Below, piece after piece: positions 50,000-58,987 of a stretch of 64,000 nucleotides of DNA (within the stretch, counting starts at the first letter, position 1; every line of letters starts with the position of its first letter). This DNA is from DLAJ01 sp964655525 (GTDB lineage Bacteria > Bacillota > Clostridia > Lachnospirales > Lachnospiraceae): positions 43,539-107,538 of the forward strand of contig CAZZNE010000010.1 of assembly GCA_964655525.1 (NCBI GenBank), given 5' to 3'. A model generated the notes under the pieces. The model saw only the letters and a program-made list of their open reading frames with translations, was not told the DNA's origin and did no database searches. The translations under genes were made by a program, and so were the position numbers.

Positions 50000-50405
50000 G
50001 TGGGTGCGTTTCTTTGTAGGGGCGGCGTTTCTGATAGGCGGTCTTTTGACGTTTGCAGTGGAGCTTTTGGGCGTATTCCGTTTTCGTTATGTATTAAACA
50101 GAATGCAGATCGCGGCGACGGGCGATACGCTGGGGATCGGATTTTCTTTGGTCGGGTTAATGATCATGAGCGGGTGGAATTTTACGTCTCTGAAATTTTT
50201 TCTGATCGTGGTGCTGCTATGGTTTTCCTCACCCGTGTCCTCCCACATGCTTGCGCGGCTTGAGGTCATGTCAAATCCGAATCTTGCCGCACATTGTGAG
50301 CTGCCGGAAGAGATTGCGGAAGAAAAGAGCGGGGAGGCAGGCGCAAGCGACCGGCTGGAAGCGTTTGTGGAACTTGATCAGGGCGGAAAGGAAGAAGCAA
50401 AATGA
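49986..50405 (+). CDS. mrpG: Multisubunit cation/proton antiporter subunit G
   Basis: A 139-residue protein with three helices: VRFFVGAAFLIGGLLTFAVE, TLGIGFSLVGLMIMSG and FFLIVVLLWFSSPVSSHMLA. FRFRYVLNRMQIAATGDTLG fits the MrpG pattern, in which the ancestral form reads RFPDxYxRxHAxTxxDTLG. The C terminus is acidic. GGAGG precedes the start. It overlaps both neighbours (14 bp with mrpF and 4 bp with the DUF4040 gene). The SSPVSSHMLAR segment is the conserved end of the third helix. Confidence 0.9.
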   Translation: MATLEWVRFFVGAAFLIGGLLTFAVELLGVFRFRYVLNRMQIAATGDTLGIGFSLVGLMIMSGWNFTSLKFFLIVVLLWFSSPVSSHMLARLEVMSNPNLAAHCELPEEIAEEKSGEAGASDRLEAFVELDQGGKEEAK

Positions 50406-50710
50406 CCGTTTTTATGAATATTTTGTTTTTATTTCTTTTGGTGTGCGCCATTGCCGTGAGCTTTACGAAAAATTTGTTAAACTCCATATTGGTCTATATG
50501 TCGTTCAGTTTAGTTATGGCGCTCATCTGGCTGATGCTGGAATCGCCGGATTTAGCGATCACGGAGGCGGCGGTCGGCGCGGGCGTGACGACGGTTTTGT
50601 TTCTGGTGACATTAAAAAAGCTTTACAGCGTGCACACAGGCAAGACAATTGCATCGGAACAGAATGAGGCGGCGGAAACAGGAGAGGAGGAGAAGCCGGA
50701 TGAACACTGA
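50402..50710 (+). CDS. DUF4040 / MbhD-like antiporter subunit
   Basis: A 102-residue protein with three helices: MNILFLFLLVCAIAVSFTKN, SILVYMSFSLVMALIWLML and a last one in VGAGVTTVLFLVTLKKL. SPDLAITEAAVGAGVTTVLF is the DUF4040 signature. In Mrp systems of Bacillus this domain is the C-terminal part of MrpA, but in Mbh/Mbx-type complexes it is a separate subunit, as here. It overlaps mrpG by 4 bp and mrpB by 11 bp. The Glu in the ITEAAVG motif, thought to lie in the membrane path, is present. Confidence 0.88.
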   Translation: MTVFMNILFLFLLVCAIAVSFTKNLLNSILVYMSFSLVMALIWLMLESPDLAITEAAVGAGVTTVLFLVTLKKLYSVHTGKTIASEQNEAAETGEEEKPDEH

Positions 50711-51644
50711 GAAGCGGTCTGTCCGGGAGCGGTTTCGCGACTGGTTCTACGGGGATACACAGGCATTTGACGAGGCGATGCCGATGCGCAGGCAGAAAGA
50801 GCACCGGCCGGATATAGAAGCGCTGAAAGAATATGAACGTGAACGTGCGCGGATGCGGGAACACGTCTTCAATGTGGAGCATAACCGGGAAGTGTGGCTG
50901 TTTCGCAAGTGTTTTGAGATCATGGGCATTGTATTATGTGTGCTGATGGTCTGCGTGCTGCTCATTGCCGTGTCCTATCTGCCCCCGACGGGGCATGCGG
51001 ATAACCCCGCCAATAATGAGGTTTCACAGCTCTATGTCGAGCATGGCGTTGCGGATACGGGCGCGATCAATTCGGTGACGGGTATGATCCTATCCTACCG
51101 TGCGTTCGATACGTTCGGTGAGACGAATGTGCTTTTTATTGCGGGCTGCTGTGTGATGATCCTGCTTTTATTGGATCATGGAATCTTAAAGAGCTCCGCT
51201 ATGGCAAACGACCGGTTCTACGAGCCGAAAAATGATGTGATCTTGCAACAGGTTGCGCGTATTCTTGTGCCGATCGTGTTTATTTTTTCAATCTATGTCA
51301 TGCTGAACGGGCATTTATCGCCGGGCGGCGGTTTTTCAGGCGGCGCCATGATGGGGGCGGGCATGATCTTATATACCTGTGCGTTCGGGTTTGATAAGAC
51401 GCGGAAGTTTTTCGGCGAGCGCGTGTATACGGCGGTGAAGGTCACGGCGCTTGTGCTTTACGGCGTCATGATCACTTATTACTATATTATGGGCGCGAAC
51501 GGGCTTGAGAATCATATTCCGCTCGGAACGCCGGGCGCGATCTTGAGCGCGGGACTTATCCTGCCGATCAACCTGGTCGTCGGTCTGCAGGTGGCGTGTA
51601 CGATGTACGCGTTTTATGCGCTGTTTCGACGCGGCGGGTTCTAA
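50700..51644 (+). CDS. mrpB: Multisubunit cation/proton antiporter subunit B with N-terminal extension
   Basis: 314 residues from ATG 50700, preceded by GGAGGAG and overlapping the upstream stop. The MnhB domain is in the C-terminal half: ILVPIVFIFSIYVMLNGHLS and PGGGFSGGAMMGAGMILYTC, followed by LGTPGAILSAGLILPINLVV. The first 85 residues are charged and soluble (RSVRERFRDWFYGDTQAFDE). A helix (FEIMGIVLCVLMVCVLLIAV), a small outside loop and another helix (FIAGCCVMILLLLDHGIL) follow, which correspond to the extra helices often fused from MrpA/MbhE. Ordinary MrpB is about 140 residues, so this is a fused or extended form. Confidence 0.88.
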   Translation: MNTEKRSVRERFRDWFYGDTQAFDEAMPMRRQKEHRPDIEALKEYERERARMREHVFNVEHNREVWLFRKCFEIMGIVLCVLMVCVLLIAVSYLPPTGHADNPANNEVSQLYVEHGVADTGAINSVTGMILSYRAFDTFGETNVLFIAGCCVMILLLLDHGILKSSAMANDRFYEPKNDVILQQVARILVPIVFIFSIYVMLNGHLSPGGGFSGGAMMGAGMILYTCAFGFDKTRKFFGERVYTAVKVTALVLYGVMITYYYIMGANGLENHIPLGTPGAILSAGLILPINLVVGLQVACTMYAFYALFRRGGF

Positions 51645-51673
51645 GGAAATGTTGATTGATCAGCGTTTCCTGA
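51643..51673 (+). repeat. Short palindromic element before mrpC
   Basis: AGGAAATG (51644-51651) pairs with CGTTTCCT (51664-51671), with one mismatch. It is closely similar to the trmB-leader element at 48424-48452, sharing ATCAGyGTTTCCTkA. Confidence 0.4.
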
Positions 51674-51710
51674 AGGCGCGAAACGGGCGAGACGAAAACG
51701 GAGGAAGCTC

Positions 51711-52085
51711 ATGGGAGAGAATTTATTTGCAAATTACGGCGAAGTGGTCGCGATGCTATTATTTGGCATCGGTTTTGCCAATTTGCTGCTTCAAAAGAAT
51801 CTGATCAAAAAGATCATCGGGTTAAATGTCATGGATTCGGCGATCTATCTTTTTCTGGCGTTAAAGGGTTATATTATAGGGCGGATCGACCCGATCATCA
51901 TAGACGGGGATCTGAATGCGGAGCGTTATATCAATCCCGTTCCGAGCGGACTGGTTCTGACGGGAATCGTTGTTTCCGTATCTGTCACCGCGCTGATGCT
52001 TTCTTTAACGATCCGTTTGTATCAGCGGTACCACACGGTAGATTTAGATGAGATTTCCATCCTTCTGCGAAAAGAAGGAAAATGA
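51711..52085 (+). CDS. mrpC: Multisubunit cation/proton antiporter subunit C (NuoK-like)
   Basis: A 124-residue protein with three helices: AMLLFGIGFANLLLQKNLI, VMDSAIYLFLALKGYIIGRI and LVLTGIVVSVSVTALMLSLT. LTGIVVSVSVTALMLSL is the NuoK/MrpC signature. It follows a 66-nt spacer with a short palindrome, the only real gap in the operon before the antiporter-like subunits. NuoK-type subunits sit beside the NuoL/M/N subunits and contribute to the ion path. The start ATG 51711 has CGGAGGAAGC upstream. Confidence 0.9.
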   Translation: MGENLFANYGEVVAMLLFGIGFANLLLQKNLIKKIIGLNVMDSAIYLFLALKGYIIGRIDPIIIDGDLNAERYINPVPSGLVLTGIVVSVSVTALMLSLTIRLYQRYHTVDLDEISILLRKEGK

Positions 52086-52142
52086 GAAAATGTACCTGCG
52101 CTGTCAAAAGCGCGGATATATAAGAATGAGTGAGGGATGATC

Positions 52143-53633
52143 ATGGATTTGATTTGCAATTTTCCCTGTATATCAATTGTTATGTGTATTTTGGGCGGAA
52201 TCGTCAGTTCCGCGCTGAAGGGCAGAGCCGCAAAATATCTGAATGCTTTGATTTTACTGGCAGTAACGATCATGTCGGCGTTTGTGTTCGGTTATACGAT
52301 CATGACGGGAGAAAGCTTCACCTATGTGATGGGGCGTTTTCCGGCGCCATGGGGAAACGAACTGCGCGCCGGTGTGCTGGAAGGCGGCATGGCGTTGTTT
52401 TTCTGTGTCATTATGATGCTTTCGCTGTTTGGGGGACAGGAAAAGCTGCATCTTGAGATTGAACCGCAGAAGCTGAATCTTTATTATATTTTGTGCGATC
52501 TGCTTTTAAGTTCACTGCTTTCACTCGTATATACCAATGACCTGTTTACGGCATATGTGTTTGTCGAGATCAATACAATCTCCGCATGCGGACTTATCAT
52601 GATCAGCCAGACAGGGCGGACGATCGAGGCGGCGACACGCTATATGATCATGAGTCTGCTCGGCTCCGGCATGCTGCTGCTCAGCATCTGTATGCTCTAT
52701 GATATGACGGGGCATCTTCTGATGGAAAACATCCACCAGACGCTGAGGGCGAGCGTGACGGCGGGAAGGTTTCATGTGCCGCTCATGATCACGATCGGTA
52801 TGCTGTGTGTGGGAATCGCTATTAAGAGTGCGCTGTTTCCGTTCCATACATGGCTGCCGGATGCGTACGGTTATTCGACGGTTTCGAGTGCGGCCATTCT
52901 TTCCAGTCTTGTGTCAAAAGGATATATCTTTTTATTGATCAAGATCATTTACCGCGTGATCGGCTTTGAGGTGATCTATGCGAGCAGAGTGACGGATATT
53001 TTATTTGTGTTCGGCGTGGCGGGCATGATCATCGGTTCGCTCTCCGCCATCAAAGAAAACGATATTTACCGCATGATCGCGTTCTCGTCCGTGGCGCAGA
53101 TCGGTTATATTTATATGGGCTTCGGACTCGGTACGCAGGCAGCCATGGTGGCGAGCATTTTTCATATTCTGTCGCATGCCGTGACGAAAGCGCTGCTGTT
53201 CTTATCGGCGGCGGGGCTTGCGGACGCGTCGGGCGGCAGCAGGCGCTTTATTGATCTGACAGGATCGGGTTATCGAAATAAGATCGCCGGTATTGCGTTC
53301 GCGGCAGGCGCGCTCTCCATGGTCGGGATTCCTTTGTTTTCCGGTTTTATCAGTAAGCTGCTGTTTGCGGAGGCGTCCGTGCGTAACAACGGGAAAATGC
53401 TGCCGGCGATGATCGCGCTTGCGATCAGCACGATTTTGAATGCGATTTATTTTATGAAGACCGTGATCCGGATCTATACGCCGGTAAATACGGATCAGGA
53501 GACGATTTTGTTAAAAAAGCATAAGCTCTTTGCGGCGTCGATGGCATGCTTTATTGCGTTAAACATATTTTTGGGGCTCTGTTCCGACTGGATCGTGGAT
53601 CTGATCGAAACGGGATTGGAGATGTTTGTATGA
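52143..53633 (+). CDS. NuoL/M/N-family antiporter subunit (MrpD-like), copy 1
   Basis: 496 residues from ATG 52143; GAGGG lies 6 nt upstream, whereas the ATG at 52137 would have no spacing. About 14 helices are predicted. Conserved marks of proton-pumping antiporter subunits are AYVFVEINTISACGLIMISQ (Glu in TM5), IKSALFPFHTWLPDAYGYST (Lys in TM7), SSLVSKGYIFLLIK (Lys in TM8) and LSHAVTKALLFLSAAG (His/Lys in TM12-type region). It would conduct H+ or Na+ across the membrane. It is the first of four related subunits in the operon, which overlap or lie close together. Confidence 0.9.
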   Translation: MDLICNFPCISIVMCILGGIVSSALKGRAAKYLNALILLAVTIMSAFVFGYTIMTGESFTYVMGRFPAPWGNELRAGVLEGGMALFFCVIMMLSLFGGQEKLHLEIEPQKLNLYYILCDLLLSSLLSLVYTNDLFTAYVFVEINTISACGLIMISQTGRTIEAATRYMIMSLLGSGMLLLSICMLYDMTGHLLMENIHQTLRASVTAGRFHVPLMITIGMLCVGIAIKSALFPFHTWLPDAYGYSTVSSAAILSSLVSKGYIFLLIKIIYRVIGFEVIYASRVTDILFVFGVAGMIIGSLSAIKENDIYRMIAFSSVAQIGYIYMGFGLGTQAAMVASIFHILSHAVTKALLFLSAAGLADASGGSRRFIDLTGSGYRNKIAGIAFAAGALSMVGIPLFSGFISKLLFAEASVRNNGKMLPAMIALAISTILNAIYFMKTVIRIYTPVNTDQETILLKKHKLFAASMACFIALNIFLGLCSDWIVDLIETGLEMFV

Positions 53634-55141
53634 GCAATTTATTATTACCGATTCTTTTTCCAATCGCGGCAGGCGTCGCAATCCTTGCGCTGCCGAAAAA
53701 GGTGTTTGCGTTTGGCCGCTCGGGAGGGGAACGGAGAGGACTTTGTATCATAACCGGCGTTTTTTTTGTTGTGACGGCGCTGCTTTTGGTGATGGCGCTT
53801 CTTACGACAACATCGAAGGATGCGCCGCAGATCGCATTCTTTTTGACAAGAAAGCTGCCGATCCAGCTTGGCTTTGATGCGCTCGGGCGCGTATTTGCGG
53901 TCATGATCTCCGTCGTCATGCTGCTTGCCGGCTGTTTTTCGTTTGTCTATATGAAGCACGAAAACCGGGAAAAGCGGTATTACGGATTTTATCTGATCGT
54001 ATACGGCATGCTGAATGGGCTTTGTTTTGCGGATAATCTGGTGACCTTTTATCTGTTTTATGAGCTGATGACGATCACGAGCATGCCACTGGTATTGCAT
54101 ACGCAGACAAAGGAAGCCATTCTTGCAGGCTTAAAATATTTATTTTATTCTTTCTGCGGTGCGTACATGGTGTTATTCGGACTGTACTGCTTAAGCCGTT
54201 TCTGCCTTTCCAACACGCTGACGTTTGGAGCGGGCGGTATTTTAGACAGAACGCTGGTCGAGGGACACGAGACGCTTCTTCTGGTGACGGCGTTCTTGAT
54301 GATTCTTGGTTTCGGCGTAAAAGCGGGTATGTTTCCGCTCCATGCATGGCTGACAAAAGCGCATCCCGCCGCACCTGCGCCGGTATCCGCTGTGCTTTCC
54401 GGCATTGTTGTGAAAGCGGGTGTGCTCGGCGTGATCCGCGTCGTGTATTATCTGTTCGGCACACAGTTCCTTGCGGGTACGTGGGTGCAGTACACCTGGC
54501 TGGTGTTGTCGCTGCTTACGATCCTGTTGGGATCGATGATGGCATATTTGGAAAAGGGTTTAAAAAAGCGGCTCGCGTATTCCACGATCAGTCAGGTTTC
54601 CTACATTTTGTTCGGGCTGGCGCTGATGCAGCAGACGGCGTTCACGGGCGCTGTTTTACACACCGTATTTCATGCGTTCATCAAAGCGGCGTTGTTTTTG
54701 GCGGCGGGCGCGGTCATTTACCAGACCGGCAAAAAAAATGTTTCCGAGCTTTTAGGCATCGGTAAGGAAATGCCGATCGTGATGTGGTGCTATACGATCG
54801 CCTCGCTCGGGCTGATCGGTATTCCGCCCGCAAGCGGCTTTATCAGCAAATGGTATTTGGCGCTGGGATCGCTTGATTTCGGTGTGCGCGCTTTTGCCTA
54901 TATCGGTGTGATCGTGCTACTGGTCAGCGCGCTTTTGACCGCGGGGTATCTTTTACCGATCACGATCAAGGGCTTTTTTGTAGGAGATGATTACGATTAT
55001 CAGGCGTTAAAAAAGAAAGAGCCATCGAAACTGATGACGATACCGCTGATCCTGCTGGCGGCGGCGACGCTGCTGCTCGGTATGTTTCCGAACGGGTTGA
55101 TTTCCTATATCGGAGATATTGCCGCGGCTATCATGCGATAG
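53630..55141 (+). CDS. NuoL/M/N-family antiporter subunit, copy 2
   Basis: 503 residues from ATG 53630, whose start overlaps the stop of copy 1 (ATGA). It is strongly hydrophobic, with about 14 helices. Key motifs are FYLFYELMTITSMPLVLHTQ (Glu), GVKAGMFPLHAWLTKAHPAA (Lys) with PAPVSAVLSGIVVKAGVLGV, and HAFIKAALFLAAGAVIYQTG. GIPPASGFISKWYL is the usual TM segment near the end. It is closest in style to MrpD/MbhH subunits. It shares clear ancestry with the products at 55157 and 56665, so the operon has expanded by duplication of this type of subunit. Confidence 0.9.
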   Translation: MSNLLLPILFPIAAGVAILALPKKVFAFGRSGGERRGLCIITGVFFVVTALLLVMALLTTTSKDAPQIAFFLTRKLPIQLGFDALGRVFAVMISVVMLLAGCFSFVYMKHENREKRYYGFYLIVYGMLNGLCFADNLVTFYLFYELMTITSMPLVLHTQTKEAILAGLKYLFYSFCGAYMVLFGLYCLSRFCLSNTLTFGAGGILDRTLVEGHETLLLVTAFLMILGFGVKAGMFPLHAWLTKAHPAAPAPVSAVLSGIVVKAGVLGVIRVVYYLFGTQFLAGTWVQYTWLVLSLLTILLGSMMAYLEKGLKKRLAYSTISQVSYILFGLALMQQTAFTGAVLHTVFHAFIKAALFLAAGAVIYQTGKKNVSELLGIGKEMPIVMWCYTIASLGLIGIPPASGFISKWYLALGSLDFGVRAFAYIGVIVLLVSALLTAGYLLPITIKGFFVGDDYDYQALKKKEPSKLMTIPLILLAAATLLLGMFPNGLISYIGDIAAAIMR

Positions 55142-55156
55142 AAGGGAGGAAGACAG

Positions 55157-56647
55157 ATGAATCCGGTAGTATTATTCATTGCGATTATGATTCCGCTTGC
55201 AGGCGGTGCGCTCATTTTGGTTCTTCCTTTCAAAAAACGGAGGCAGTTTGAGATTTATACGGAGACGGTCGTGCTGATCACGTCTGTACTGTTTCTTCTC
55301 CTGCTCACGAAAAAACCGACAGGAACATTTACGCTGGTGCGCTTTGTCCATCATTTGACCATCTCATTCCGGCTTGACGGGATGTCCATGGTATTCGGCG
55401 GACTGATCTCCGGACTGTGGCCGTTTGCGACGCTCTATGCCTTTGAGTATATGCGGCATGAAGAAAACAATCTGGGGGAATGGCATGCGCGTCGTTTTTT
55501 TGCTTTTTATACCATGACATTCAGCATCACGCTTGGCATCGCGCTTGCCGATAATCTGTTGACAATGTACTGCTTTTACGAGATGCTGACGCTCATTACG
55601 CTGCCGCTTGTCATGTATACGATGACGCGGGAAGCAATCCTTGCGAGCCGGAAGTATCTGTACTATTCGCTTGGCGGTGCGGCATTTGGCTTTATTGCGC
55701 TGATCTTTATCATTGTGTACGGAAATGTTTCATTCCGCTACGGCGGGAGCCTTGATCTGGAAGCGATCGGTTCGAGAATCAATGTGCTTCTTTTGGTATA
55801 TGTGTTTGCGTTTTTCGGTTTCGGCGTGAAGGCGGCGGTCTGCCCGTTCAATGCGTGGCTTCCGGCGGCGAGCGTTGCGCCGACGCCCGTCACGGCGCTT
55901 TTACATGCAGTCGCCGTTGTGAAGTCGGGCGCCTATGCGGTCCTGCGGCTGACCTATTATTGTTTCGGCGCGGAATTTTTAAGCGGAACATGGGCGCAGG
56001 ATGTCGTGCTGACAGCAGCGATCGTTACGATTTTGTATGGCAGTGCGCGTGCGGTGAAAGAAACGCATTTTAAGCGGCGGCTGGCATATTCCACGATCTC
56101 GAATCTTTCTTACATTTTATTCGGCGCGGCCATAATGTCTCCGGCAGGGCTCGTGGGCGCGCTCACGCATATGATGTTCCATGGCGTCATGAAGATCTGT
56201 TCTTTTTTCTGTGCGGGTGCGGTCATTTGTCAAAGCGGCAGGACTTATGTGCATCAGCTTGACGGACTGGGCAGAAAGATGCCGCGCGTATTTGGAATGT
56301 TTACGTTGGCGGCGCTGGCGCTGATGGGCGTGCCGGGGCTGTGCGGTTTTGTGAGCAAGTGGAATTTGGCGGTCGCGGCGATGGAAAGCGAGAATCTGCT
56401 TGCCTATCTCGGTGTGGGAGCGTTGTTGATATCAGCGCTGCTTACGGCAATCTATATGCTGACCGTCGTTGTGCGCGCATTCTTTCCGCAGAGGGAGTTT
56501 TCCTATGCCGCGCTGGAGGGGATTCATGATCCGAACTGGTATATGCTCGTGCCACTTTTTGTATTTTGCATTACGATCGTATTTTTGGGGCTGTACTCCA
56601 CGCCGTTTGTCGATTTTCTGACGACGATCGGAAAAGGTTTAATTTGA
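55157..56647 (+). CDS. NuoL/M/N-family antiporter subunit, copy 3
   Basis: A 496-residue membrane protein starting at ATG 55157 behind AAGGGAGGAAG. The key motifs are LLTMYCFYEMLTLITLPLVM (Glu), GVKAAVCPFNAWLPAASVAP with TPVTALLHAVAVVKSGAYAV, and MMFHGVMKICSFFCAGAVIC. The WLPKAHP-type motif reads WLPAASVAP, so the usual charged residue after WLP is replaced by Ala. Lys residues in GFGVKAAV and AVVKSGA are kept. This copy may therefore have changed ion handling. It stands 15 nt after copy 2. The end has GVPGLCGFVSKWNLA, typical for the family. Confidence 0.9.
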   Translation: MNPVVLFIAIMIPLAGGALILVLPFKKRRQFEIYTETVVLITSVLFLLLLTKKPTGTFTLVRFVHHLTISFRLDGMSMVFGGLISGLWPFATLYAFEYMRHEENNLGEWHARRFFAFYTMTFSITLGIALADNLLTMYCFYEMLTLITLPLVMYTMTREAILASRKYLYYSLGGAAFGFIALIFIIVYGNVSFRYGGSLDLEAIGSRINVLLLVYVFAFFGFGVKAAVCPFNAWLPAASVAPTPVTALLHAVAVVKSGAYAVLRLTYYCFGAEFLSGTWAQDVVLTAAIVTILYGSARAVKETHFKRRLAYSTISNLSYILFGAAIMSPAGLVGALTHMMFHGVMKICSFFCAGAVICQSGRTYVHQLDGLGRKMPRVFGMFTLAALALMGVPGLCGFVSKWNLAVAAMESENLLAYLGVGALLISALLTAIYMLTVVVRAFFPQREFSYAALEGIHDPNWYMLVPLFVFCITIVFLGLYSTPFVDFLTTIGKGLI

Positions 56648-56664
56648 AAAGGATGTGAAATGTA

Positions 56665-58839
56665 ATGGTAGGAAATCCGATTCCGGCAATACTTATTTTT
56701 TATCCGATGTTTGCGGCGGTCGCGGTATATCTGATCGGGCGCGATAATAAAAAGATCAGGGATTATATTGTACAGCTTGTGGGTGTGACGGAGCTTCTCG
56801 CGTTTGTGATCGTGGCGGTGTGCTTTCAAGAGACGGGAGAGCTTTCGTTCACGTGGAACGGCTTTGCCGGTCTGGGAATGCATGTTACGCTGGACGGTTT
56901 TCGCGTGCTTTATGGCTTGATCGCGGCGCTCATGTGGATGATGACGGCACTGTTTTCCGGTGAATATTTTGCGCATTACCGCAACCGGAATCGTTACTAT
57001 TTCTTTTATCTGATGACGCTCGGGGCAACGGTGGGCGTATTCCTTTCGTCGGATCTTTATACGACGTTCCTGTTTTTTGAGATCATGTCGTTTACATCCT
57101 ATGTATGGGTTGCGCATGACGAAAAAGCGGAGTCCCTTCGGGCGGCGGCAACTTATCTGGCGGTGGCGGTCATCGGCGGTCTTGTGATGCTCATGGGATT
57201 ATTTCTGCTTTATCGCACGGTCGGTACGCTTACTATGTCGTCCCTTTATGAGGCGTGTGCCGCATGTACGGATAAGCGTATGCTTTACGCGGCGGGCATT
57301 TGTCTGCTGTTTGGTTTTGGTGCAAAAGCGGGCGCGTTTCCGCTGCATATTTGGCTGCCAAAAGCGCATCCGGTCGCACCGGCGCCTGCGTCGGCGCTGT
57401 TGTCCGGTATTTTGACAAAATCGGGTATTTTCGGTATTTTGGTCGTAAGCTGTAATGTCTTTTCCCGGAATGCGACCTGGGGGGCGCTCATTTTGACGCT
57501 TGGCGTGATCACAATGGTGGCAGGCGCAGTGCTTGCGCTGTTTTCCGTCGATTTAAAAAGGACGCTTGCCTGCTCGTCCATGTCGCAGATCGGATTTGTC
57601 CTTGTCGGCGTTGGAATGCTCTGCATCTTAAACGGCGGGGGAAACGGAGTCCTGCATGCGGAGATTGCGGCACGCGGAACGCTGCTGCATATGGTGAATC
57701 ATTCGCTCATTAAGCTTGTGCTGTTCATGACGGCGGGCGTTGTGTTTATGAATGTGCATAAGTTGAATCTGAATGACATCCGGGGCTTCGGGCGGAAAAA
57801 GCCGCTGCTGCATCTTGCCTTTTTATTTGGAGCGCTCGGGATTGCGGGTGTGCCGCTGTTTAACGGCTATATCAGTAAAACGCTGCTGCATGAGAGTATT
57901 GTCATGGCAAAGGAACTGGCGTTACATGCGCCGATCGCGAACTGGGTTGGAGCAGCATTTCCGTTTGGTTATGAATTAAATGCTTTTTCGCTTTTTATGA
58001 CGAGCCCGAGGGTACTGGAAATTGTGGAATGGCTGTTTTTGATCAGCGGCGGTCTGACGGCTGCTTATATGCTCAAACTGTATATTTGTCTGTTTTGGGA
58101 GAAAAATAAGGATGCGGAAGAACAGGCGCGTTTTGACGGCATGAAGGCGTATATGAACAAAAAAAGCGCATTTGCGATCGTGGGAAGCGCGGTGCTGCTG
58201 CCGGTGATGGGATTGTTCCCGTATCTGATCACGGACAGGATTGGCGTGTTTGGTGAGAATATTTTGCATGTGGAGCCGGCGTGTGAAACCGTGTCCTATT
58301 TTGGATTGGAAAGCTTAAAGGGTGGATTTATTTCCCTTGCGATCGGTGTTGTCCTCTATTTCGGTGTCGTACGGACGTTTTTGATGAAGGATGAAAAAAG
58401 TGGGGAGCAGCTCTATATCAACAGACTTCCTAAGTGGTTTGACCTGGAAAACGGGGTGTATCGCCCGATCCTTTTAAAGGGGATTCCTGCAGTGCTGGGA
58501 TTTTTCTGCCGCATTTTGGACACGCTGACGGATGGCATATTGATCGTGCTCAGAAAAACGGTATTTCGGGAGAGCCCGATCCCTCATGAGCGGGAGCAGG
58601 GGACGATCTTTACCGATATGGCGGGCTCTGTGGGTGATTTTTTCCATCGTCTGTTTAACCGGACGATCCGCAGAAAGCATCCGAAAACGCTGACGCGAAG
58701 TTATCGTCAAGTCATCGCTCTGAAGCGGGAGGAATTCCGCGAAAACAATGTACTGATCGCGCGCAGCTTATCGTTCGGTCTGCTGTTGTTCTGCGCAGGA
58801 TTTCTTTTTACGGTCATTTATCTGCTTTTTAGAGCGTAG
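56665..58839 (+). CDS. NuoL-like antiporter subunit with long C-terminal extension, copy 4
   Basis: A 724-residue membrane protein, the largest of the four. The antiporter core (about 1-480) has TTFLFFEIMSFTSYVWVAHD (Glu), GFGAKAGAFPLHIWLPKAHP with APASALLSGILTKSGIFGIL, and MVNHSLIKLVLFMTAGVVFM. A further helix pair and a soluble region (about 590-690, with PIPHEREQGTIFTDMAGSVG) follow, ending in FGLLLFCAGFLFTVIYLLF. The length is in the range of NuoL/MrpA-type subunits, whose C-terminal extension clamps neighbouring subunits. It closes the operon; no terminator is obvious after it and the next promoter lies at 58876. Confidence 0.9.
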   Translation: MVGNPIPAILIFYPMFAAVAVYLIGRDNKKIRDYIVQLVGVTELLAFVIVAVCFQETGELSFTWNGFAGLGMHVTLDGFRVLYGLIAALMWMMTALFSGEYFAHYRNRNRYYFFYLMTLGATVGVFLSSDLYTTFLFFEIMSFTSYVWVAHDEKAESLRAAATYLAVAVIGGLVMLMGLFLLYRTVGTLTMSSLYEACAACTDKRMLYAAGICLLFGFGAKAGAFPLHIWLPKAHPVAPAPASALLSGILTKSGIFGILVVSCNVFSRNATWGALILTLGVITMVAGAVLALFSVDLKRTLACSSMSQIGFVLVGVGMLCILNGGGNGVLHAEIAARGTLLHMVNHSLIKLVLFMTAGVVFMNVHKLNLNDIRGFGRKKPLLHLAFLFGALGIAGVPLFNGYISKTLLHESIVMAKELALHAPIANWVGAAFPFGYELNAFSLFMTSPRVLEIVEWLFLISGGLTAAYMLKLYICLFWEKNKDAEEQARFDGMKAYMNKKSAFAIVGSAVLLPVMGLFPYLITDRIGVFGENILHVEPACETVSYFGLESLKGGFISLAIGVVLYFGVVRTFLMKDEKSGEQLYINRLPKWFDLENGVYRPILLKGIPAVLGFFCRILDTLTDGILIVLRKTVFRESPIPHEREQGTIFTDMAGSVGDFFHRLFNRTIRRKHPKTLTRSYRQVIALKREEFRENNVLIARSLSFGLLLFCAGFLFTVIYLLFRA

Positions 58840-58875
58840 GGCAGACTTGGAAAGGGACGAGACCGACGGAATCTA

Positions 58876-58905
58876 TTGTATTTTGGGGCGTGGGTATGCT
58901 ACAAT
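58876..58905 (+). promoter_or_regulatory. Promoter of the GtrA-like gene
   Basis: TTGTAT (58876-58881), an 18-bp spacer and TACAAT (58900-58905), preceded by TG, form a plausible extended -10 promoter about 80 nt before the GTG start. Confidence 0.5.
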
Positions 58906-58987
58906 GTCGTGAGACATGGTACCTGCCTGAATGGGCATGGATGGTGCCGCCCGGAGCGAGATTACATGTAAGGATGGAGGACATGTT

